Shown: one piece after another, positions 13,140 to 17,690 of the stretch
Numbering within the stretch: position 1 is the first letter of the stretch
How the letters are laid out: every line of letters starts with the position of its first letter
NCBI GenBank assembly: GCA_002308995.1
Contig: DBWQ01000014.1
Location: 423 to 18,112, forward strand
Origin: Clostridiales bacterium UBA1234
Lineage (GTDB): Bacteria > Bacillota > Clostridia > TANB77 > UBA1234
Length of the DNA: 17,690 bases
Direction of reading: 5' to 3'
Program-made: the position numbers and the translations under genes
Notes under the pieces: model-generated
What the model saw: the letters and a program-made list of their open reading frames with translations, nothing else
The model's database searches: none
Told to the model about the DNA's origin: nothing

Positions 13140-14891
13140 ATGAGTAAATATTTTAACCGAGCAATCATTGGAAATTCTAATATGTTAGCTTGCCTTTCCG
13201 AGAAGGGCGAGCTTCTTCGCTTGTATTATCCTCATATTGATTATTTTCAAAACATTGATAAATTTCAGTTAGGCTTGATGACAGAAGAAAAAATGACATG
13301 GCTTCATGATGCTGAGGTGAAAAAACAGTATTATGAAGGAAATATTGTGTATACGGAGCTTAATTTGGATGGAACAGATATTTTACAACGCGATTACGTT
13401 TTGCCTAATAAAAATATTATGATTCGAAAACTGAAATTTAATAGAGAAGTCAATTTGTTTTTGTATTCTAAACTAAACTCTGATGTGAATAAAAAAGTCT
13501 CTGGGATGTGTGCGAATGATTCTTTAATTCAATACTGCCCAGATATGTATATGTCTATATTTGCAGATCATAAGATTTCCAATTACCAAGTGAATAATTC
13601 TATTTTTACCTTAGAACGTGGCAATTTAAATCCAGAAGACTACATTGGCATGTCGGATGATTCTGCTATTTTATATAGCAAAGTTACGGATATTACGTTA
13701 TATATTGTTTTAGAGAGCGAACTAAAAAGTGTGCTAGAAACCACTAATTGGGTCCGCAACCAAAGTGAGACTTTATTTTATGGCACGACCAAAAAGTATT
13801 GGGACAATTATTTAAAAAAATATAGTAACAATGCAATTTTGAAAAATCTTAATAAAATTAAAGAAAAAGAGATAATTGAAAGAACGATTTTAATGTATGC
13901 ACTTCTTAGTAATCCTAAAACGGGTGCGGTGCTTGCAAGCCCGGATGTGGATGAAAAGTTTGAAAAGTGTGGAAGATATGGCTATTGTTGGCCTCGAGAT
14001 GCACTATACATTAATAAAGCATTAAATATATTAGGTATGAAAGATTTAACAGAAAAATTTTATCATGTATGGGCAAAACGTGCGCAATTTGATAATGGCA
14101 TTTTTGAACAACGCTATTATGCCAATGGTGAGCTTGCTCCATCGTGGGGTGTTCAAATAGATGAAACGGCATCAATTATTATCGGCATATATGAAAATGG
14201 TAGCTTTAGGAGGCATGAACAGCTTATATATAAGGCAACCATGGGACTCATTAATTTCTTAAATGAAGAGTATATTTCAAAACAATGTTTTGACTTATGG
14301 GAAGAACGTAAGGGAAAGCATTTATATTCTTCTGCTTCTATTTATTACGCGTTAAAACTTGCCAGTAAAATGCTTTTAGAGATTAATTACTTAAAATATA
14401 AAAAGATTTCTACGGTGATTGAAAATAATGTCATAGAAATCAAAAAAGCCATTTTAGATATCTTTGTCAAAGAGAATCGCTTGATGAGAAGTACGGACAG
14501 TAAAGAAGTAGATATTTCTTTATTATGTGCTGTGGTGCCTTTTGGCATTATTTCTCCTGATGCTGAAATTTCTCGAAATACAGTTAATTTGATAGAGGAA
14601 CGTTTAAGACTTCAAAATGGTGGGTATTTAAGATATGAAAATGACCATTATATTGGTGGTAATGCATGGATTATTTCTTCTCTATGGCTTGCAATGTATT
14701 ATATAGAAGCTGGTAATTTAGATAGAGCAAAAGAATTATTTGATTGGGTAACGGATCATGCAGATAACTTAAACTTTTTACCTGAGCAAATCGAAAGAAA
14801 TGGTAGTAGAACAGCTTGGGTATGTCAGCTTTCATGGTCGCATGCAATGTATGTTATCGTAAAAGAAAAATTATTAAAACAATCAAATTGA
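13140..14891 (+). CDS. Glycoside hydrolase family 15 (glucoamylase-like)
   Basis: A 583-residue protein of the GH15 (alpha/alpha)6-barrel family, which removes glucose from the non-reducing ends of alpha-glucans, dextran-like glucans or trehalose. An N-terminal beta-domain of about 240 residues (IGNSNMLACLSEKGELLRLY) precedes the catalytic barrel. Landmarks: GRYGYCWPRDA with Arg286-Asp287 in the substrate-binding loop, GVQIDETA, DLWEERKG with Glu388/Glu389 as the general-acid candidates, and LPEQIE with Glu549 as the general base, then SWSHAMY. There is no signal peptide, so it acts in the cytoplasm. ATG 13140 follows GGAGG (13131-13135); the longer frame from TTG 13101 would include its own ribosome binding site. 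The exact substrate is unknown; the neighbouring pgi suits glucose release from a cytoplasmic glucan. Confidence 0.88.
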   Translation: MSKYFNRAIIGNSNMLACLSEKGELLRLYYPHIDYFQNIDKFQLGLMTEEKMTWLHDAEVKKQYYEGNIVYTELNLDGTDILQRDYVLPNKNIMIRKLKFNREVNLFLYSKLNSDVNKKVSGMCANDSLIQYCPDMYMSIFADHKISNYQVNNSIFTLERGNLNPEDYIGMSDDSAILYSKVTDITLYIVLESELKSVLETTNWVRNQSETLFYGTTKKYWDNYLKKYSNNAILKNLNKIKEKEIIERTILMYALLSNPKTGAVLASPDVDEKFEKCGRYGYCWPRDALYINKALNILGMKDLTEKFYHVWAKRAQFDNGIFEQRYYANGELAPSWGVQIDETASIIIGIYENGSFRRHEQLIYKATMGLINFLNEEYISKQCFDLWEERKGKHLYSSASIYYALKLASKMLLEINYLKYKKISTVIENNVIEIKKAILDIFVKENRLMRSTDSKEVDISLLCAVVPFGIISPDAEISRNTVNLIEERLRLQNGGYLRYENDHYIGGNAWIISSLWLAMYYIEAGNLDRAKELFDWVTDHADNLNFLPEQIERNGSRTAWVCQLSWSHAMYVIVKEKLLKQSN

Positions 14892-14902
14892 TGCAATATG
14901 AT

Positions 14903-15019
14903 GTAAGCACTTTGATGAAATATATTTTTAGTGGCTCAAACATGCTGATTTCGAAAAGTAATGCTTTTTTCGAAATCAGAACTCGCCCTTTAAAAGTATA
15001 TTTCATCTTATGTGCTTAC
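14903..15019 (+). repeat. 117-nt long inverted repeat (hairpin) before radA
   Basis: Outer arms GTAAGCAC (14903-14910) and GTGCTTAC (15012-15019), middle arms GATGAAATATA (14914-14924) and TATATTTCATC (14997-15007), and inner arms CTGATTTCGAAAA (14945-14957) and TTTTCGAAATCAG (14967-14979) are all perfect complements, with short mismatched stretches between. The whole folds into one long hairpin around a nine-base loop. It fills the space between the GH15 stop and radA. There is no T-run after it and no TA duplication at its ends. It could be a MITE-like element, a processed small RNA or an unusual terminator/insulator. Confidence 0.75.
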
Positions 15020-15056
15020 TGTATGAATCTTTTGGAAACAAAGAAAGAGGTTTCAT

Positions 15057-16416
15057 ATGGCTAAAACGCAAACGGTTTTCGTATGTAGTGAGTGCGGAAA
15101 CGAATCTTCGAAATGGCTTCGGAAAATGTCCAGCGTGTAATAGTTGGAATACATTTTACGAGGAAAAGATTACGAATGATAAAAAAGGTGGTAGTGTTAA
15201 ACGAAGTGAATCGGCTTCTATGATTAAACTAGATAGTGTGGAAACCACAAAATATCATCGCTTTCCAACAGGATCTAATGAGCTGGATAGAGTGCTTGGT
15301 GGTGGTTTAGTACAAGGCTCTTTGGTTCTTCTTGGTGGTGAGCCTGGTATTGGTAAGTCTACGTTAATTTTGCAAATTTGCAATCAGGTAAAGACAGATG
15401 GCATGGTGCTTTATGTTTCTGGTGAGGAATCGGCAAGTCAAATTAAGATGCGTGCGGATCGTCTAAACATCCATAATGATAACATCTCCTTTTTGGGTGA
15501 AACGAGTATTGAACTCATTGAAGAAGCAATTCAAAAAGAAAAACCGTCGCTTATGATTATCGATTCTATTCAAACGATGTATAGTGATGACTTGACGGCG
15601 GCTCCTGGTAGTGTCAGCCAAGTAAGAGAGATTACCGCAAGAATCATGCAAGTATGCAAGAAACAAAATATTACTACGATTATTATTGGGCATGTTACTA
15701 AAGATGGTGCGATTGCAGGTCCTCGTGTTTTAGAACATATGGTAGATACTGTTTTATATTTAGAAGGCGAGAGATATTTTACCTATCGCATTTTAAGAGG
15801 GGTAAAAAATCGTTTTGGCTCTACGAATGAAGTTGGACTTTTTGAGATGAGGGAAGAAGGAATGGTAGAAGTGACTAACCCATCTGAAATACTCATTTCA
15901 GAAAGAGAAGGAAATCCATCAGGTAGTGTGATTATTGCCACGATGGAAGGGACAAGACCAATGCTCATCGAGATTCAAGCACTTCTTGCTACTACGCCGT
16001 TTGGCCTACCAAAAAGGACAGGCATTGGTATTGATTATAATCGTTTAGCGCTTCTTATGGCTGTTCTTGAAAAGAAAGCGGGATTATCGCTTTCCAATCA
16101 AGATGCCTATGTAAATGTAGTATCTGGCATTAAAATTAATGAGCCGGCCGCGGATTTGGGAATTGCTCTAACGGTTGCTTCCAGCTTTAAAAATACACCA
16201 ATTGAAAAAGGTGTGGTTGCTTTTGGTGAGATAGGACTAACGGGTGAAATTCGTGCGGTGAACTCTGCAGAAAAACGAATCAAAGAAGCAGAAAAACTGG
16301 GCTTTAAGGAATGTGTCATACCTGAAAGTAGCAAACGTCAATTAAATTACAAAGGAAATATCAAAATTATAGGCGTAAAAGATATTAGAGAAGCATTAAA
16401 TGCAGTGGGGTTATAA
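15057..16416 (+). CDS. radA: RadA (Sms) DNA repair ATPase, frameshifted near N-terminus
   Basis: RadA is a RecA-like, DnaB-type branch-migration ATPase that extends recombination intermediates in repair. The true start is ATG 15057, with AAAGAGG six bases upstream, giving MAKTQTVFVCSECGNESSKWL, an exact family N-terminus. That frame then fails and stops near 15147. The rest of the zinc finger (GKCPACNSWNTF) and of the protein continues in the +1 frame; removing one base at 15117-15120 joins them and gives 452 residues, the usual length. Further motifs: Walker A GGEPGIGKST (about residue 94-103), Walker B LMIIDS, the RadA signature KNRFG (about 249-253) and the C-terminal Lon-like domain (GEIGLTGEIRAV). 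It is followed by disA, as in Bacillus and many Clostridia, but clpC is not directly upstream here. Confidence 0.93.
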
Positions 16417-16423
16417 CCGTAGC

Positions 16424-16440
16424 GGCGATCATCAATCGCC
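16424..16440 (+). other. Small hairpin between radA and disA
   Basis: GGCGAT (16424-16429) and ATCGCC (16435-16440) form a perfect six-pair stem with a CATCA loop. No T-run follows, so radA and disA are probably still one transcript; the stem may tune the disA message. Confidence 0.35.
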
Positions 16441-16470
16441 ATGAAATATATAATTAAAGGAATGAAATAA

Positions 16471-17550
16471 ATGAGAATTGAAAATGAAAAAGAACAAGAA
16501 TTATGCCAAATCTTAAAGTTGGTTGCCCCTGGCACAGATCTAAGAGAAGGCTTAGAAAATATCTTAAAAGCCAGAACAGGTGCTTTAATTGTCATTGGTG
16601 ATTCTGACGAAATTATGAAGTTAACCAATGGTGGTTTTAAGATTAACGAAGAGTATTCACCTGCCAAAATTTATGAACTTGCCAAAATGGATGGCGCGAT
16701 TGTTTTAAGTAAGGATGCCAAAAAAATATTACTTGCTAATACGCAACTCATTCCGGATGCTTCTATTCCAACAATAGAAACTGGTACTCGTCATAGAACC
16801 GGTGAAAGGATGGCAAAACAAACCAATGAAATGGTTATTTCTATTTCGCAAAGAAGAAATTTGATTACTATTTTTAAAGGTGATTTACGCTATGTCATTA
16901 AAGATAGTGCCGATGTACTTTCTAGAGCAAATCAGGCGCTACAAACTGTAGAAAAATATAAAATTAACTTTGATGAAACAATTTCTATGCTAAATGAATT
17001 TGAATTTGATGATGTCGTAAGCCTAGAAAGCGTCGTATTAACTGTACAACGTGCGGAGTATTGCATTCGCTTTGTAAATGAAGTGAACCGTTATATTATT
17101 GAGCTAGGCGATGAAGGAAGACTAATTGAGCTTCAACTTACGGAGCTTACCAAGAATTTAGACATTGAAGAAAACTTATTAATCAAGGATTATTTAAAAG
17201 CAGATGAAGCTGTGGATACCATTATTGAAAAATTATCGGGCTTTTCTCGTAGTGAATTAATGGATTCTAAACAAGTATGTAAGTTACTTGGCTATGATGT
17301 TAGTGGCAATTTAGATGAGATAGAGGTATCTCCAAAAGGATATCGTCAATTAAGTAAAATCCCTAAAACGCCAATCAATATTATTGATAACATGAATAAG
17401 CTATTAGGCGATTTTCAGCACATTATTCGTGCAAGTATTGAAGAACTAGACGATGTGGAAGGCATTGGTGAAGTAAGAGCCAAGAATATTAAACAAGGAA
17501 TCAAAAGAATGCATGAACAGGTGATTTATGATTCGAAATTTTATCGATAA
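16471..17550 (+). CDS. disA: DisA, DNA integrity scanning diadenylate cyclase
   Basis: A 359-residue DisA, which joins two ATP molecules into cyclic di-AMP, scans DNA and signals its integrity, delaying sporulation or outgrowth when it meets recombination intermediates. The N-terminal DAC domain has MDGAIVLS (Asp74-Gly75-Ala76) and TGTRHRTGERMA (Arg107-His108-Arg109), the two nucleotide-binding catalytic motifs. A helical spine occupies the middle, and the C-terminal helix-hairpin-helix DNA-binding domain ends with DDVEGIGEVRAKNIKQGI (about 326-344). Length and motifs are complete. AAAGG lies about ten bases before ATG 16471. RadA is known to inhibit DisA activity in Bacillus by direct interaction, which fits their adjacency. 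Confidence 0.97.
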   Translation: MRIENEKEQELCQILKLVAPGTDLREGLENILKARTGALIVIGDSDEIMKLTNGGFKINEEYSPAKIYELAKMDGAIVLSKDAKKILLANTQLIPDASIPTIETGTRHRTGERMAKQTNEMVISISQRRNLITIFKGDLRYVIKDSADVLSRANQALQTVEKYKINFDETISMLNEFEFDDVVSLESVVLTVQRAEYCIRFVNEVNRYIIELGDEGRLIELQLTELTKNLDIEENLLIKDYLKADEAVDTIIEKLSGFSRSELMDSKQVCKLLGYDVSGNLDEIEVSPKGYRQLSKIPKTPINIIDNMNKLLGDFQHIIRASIEELDDVEGIGEVRAKNIKQGIKRMHEQVIYDSKFYR

Positions 17551-17563
17551 TGTAAAATAGTAC

Positions 17564-17592
17564 TTGCTTTTTATAGAGTATAATGCTATAAT
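17564..17592 (+). promoter_or_regulatory. Promoter of tRNA-Glu
   Basis: TTGCTT (17564-17569), a 17-base spacer and TATAAT (17587-17592). The expected start, near 17599, is about seven bases before the mature tRNA. A second TATAAT at 17579-17584 has no -35 box at proper spacing. Confidence 0.75.
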
Positions 17593-17605
17593 GACAAAGT
17601 ACTTT

Positions 17606-17680
17606 GGCCCATTGGTCAAGCGGTTAAGACGCAGCCCTCTCAAGGCTGAATCATGGGTTCGATTCCCGTATGGGTCACCA
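17606..17680 (+). tRNA. tRNA-Glu, anticodon CUC
   Basis: A full 75-nt cloverleaf including an encoded CCA end. The acceptor stem GGCCCAT pairs with ATGGGTC (one G-T). The D arm has GTC/GAC, the anticodon stem is CAGCC/GGCTG, the loop is CTCTCAA and the T arm is ATGGG/CCCGT around TTCGATT; discriminator base A. The loop places CTC at positions 34-36, which reads the Glu codon GAG. Most bacterial tRNA-Glu genes have UUC and read both Glu codons, so this is the less common isoacceptor. Confidence 0.92.
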
Positions 17681-17690
17681 AAATAAAGCA

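Noticed and set aside
15010..15056. radA start at ATG 15010 in the downstream frame
   Set aside because: That frame gives a non-family N-terminus and destroys the first CxxC pair. The ATG at 15057 gives the exact RadA N-terminus, so a frameshift is the better explanation.
14816..15064. An 82-codon plus-strand frame bridging the GH15 end and the radA start
   Set aside because: It overlaps the conserved C-terminus of GH15, runs through the long hairpin and lacks a ribosome binding site; its composition is not protein-like.
1..17690. CRISPR array, transposase, integrase, toxin-antitoxin or known defence genes
   Set aside because: No regularly spaced repeats and no protein motifs of these classes were seen on either strand.

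Overview
The window looks like chromosome from a low-G+C, endospore-forming Gram-positive anaerobe, most likely a member of the Clostridia. The evidence is SpoVAC, SpoVAD and SpoIIP (sporulation proteins), RadA next to DisA, strong AGGAGG-type ribosome binding sites, consensus TTGACA/TATAAT promoters, and a genome-encoded CCA end on the tRNA. The species cannot be named from the sequence alone.

Left part (1 to about 6.0 kb): small, mostly unrecognised genes that look accessory. A WG-repeat-like protein runs in from the left edge, followed by a 38-residue membrane peptide. Facing these is a three-gene minus-strand operon: two unknown proteins, then a small HAD-fold protein related to the HAD domain of 'Swiss Army Knife' RNA-repair proteins. 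A regulatory region at about 2.6-2.86 kb drives this operon leftwards. It also drives, rightwards, a 26-codon leader ORF and a lipoprotein with a putative zinc-binding Cys cluster. Next come a nicotinamidase, a two-TM protein and a divergent Maf-type nucleotide pyrophosphatase in one operon, then a further two-TM protein. Much of this part looks somewhat richer in G+C than the right part.

Right part (6.0-17.69 kb): core and sporulation genes. A minus-strand spoVAC-spoVAD pair (spore uptake of dipicolinic acid) lacks the spoVAE usually found next, and spoVAD carries a one-base frameshift. Reading rightwards are a large secreted amidase (two copper-amine-oxidase-N-like domains, AMIN domains, Amidase_3), a DivIVA-like coiled-coil protein and SpoIIP, all concerned with peptidoglycan or sporulation. 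Glucose-6-phosphate isomerase and a cytoplasmic GH15 glucan hydrolase follow. Then come a 117-nt long inverted repeat, radA (also with a one-base frameshift, inside its zinc finger), disA (c-di-AMP synthesis) and a tRNA-Glu(CUC) with its own promoter.

The points that most deserve checking are the two single-base frameshifts in conserved genes, the missing spoVAE, the long hairpin before radA, the leader ORF before the Cys-rich lipoprotein, and the repeat-flanked promoter of the minus-strand operon. I did not find a CRISPR array, transposase, integrase or recognisable defence system.
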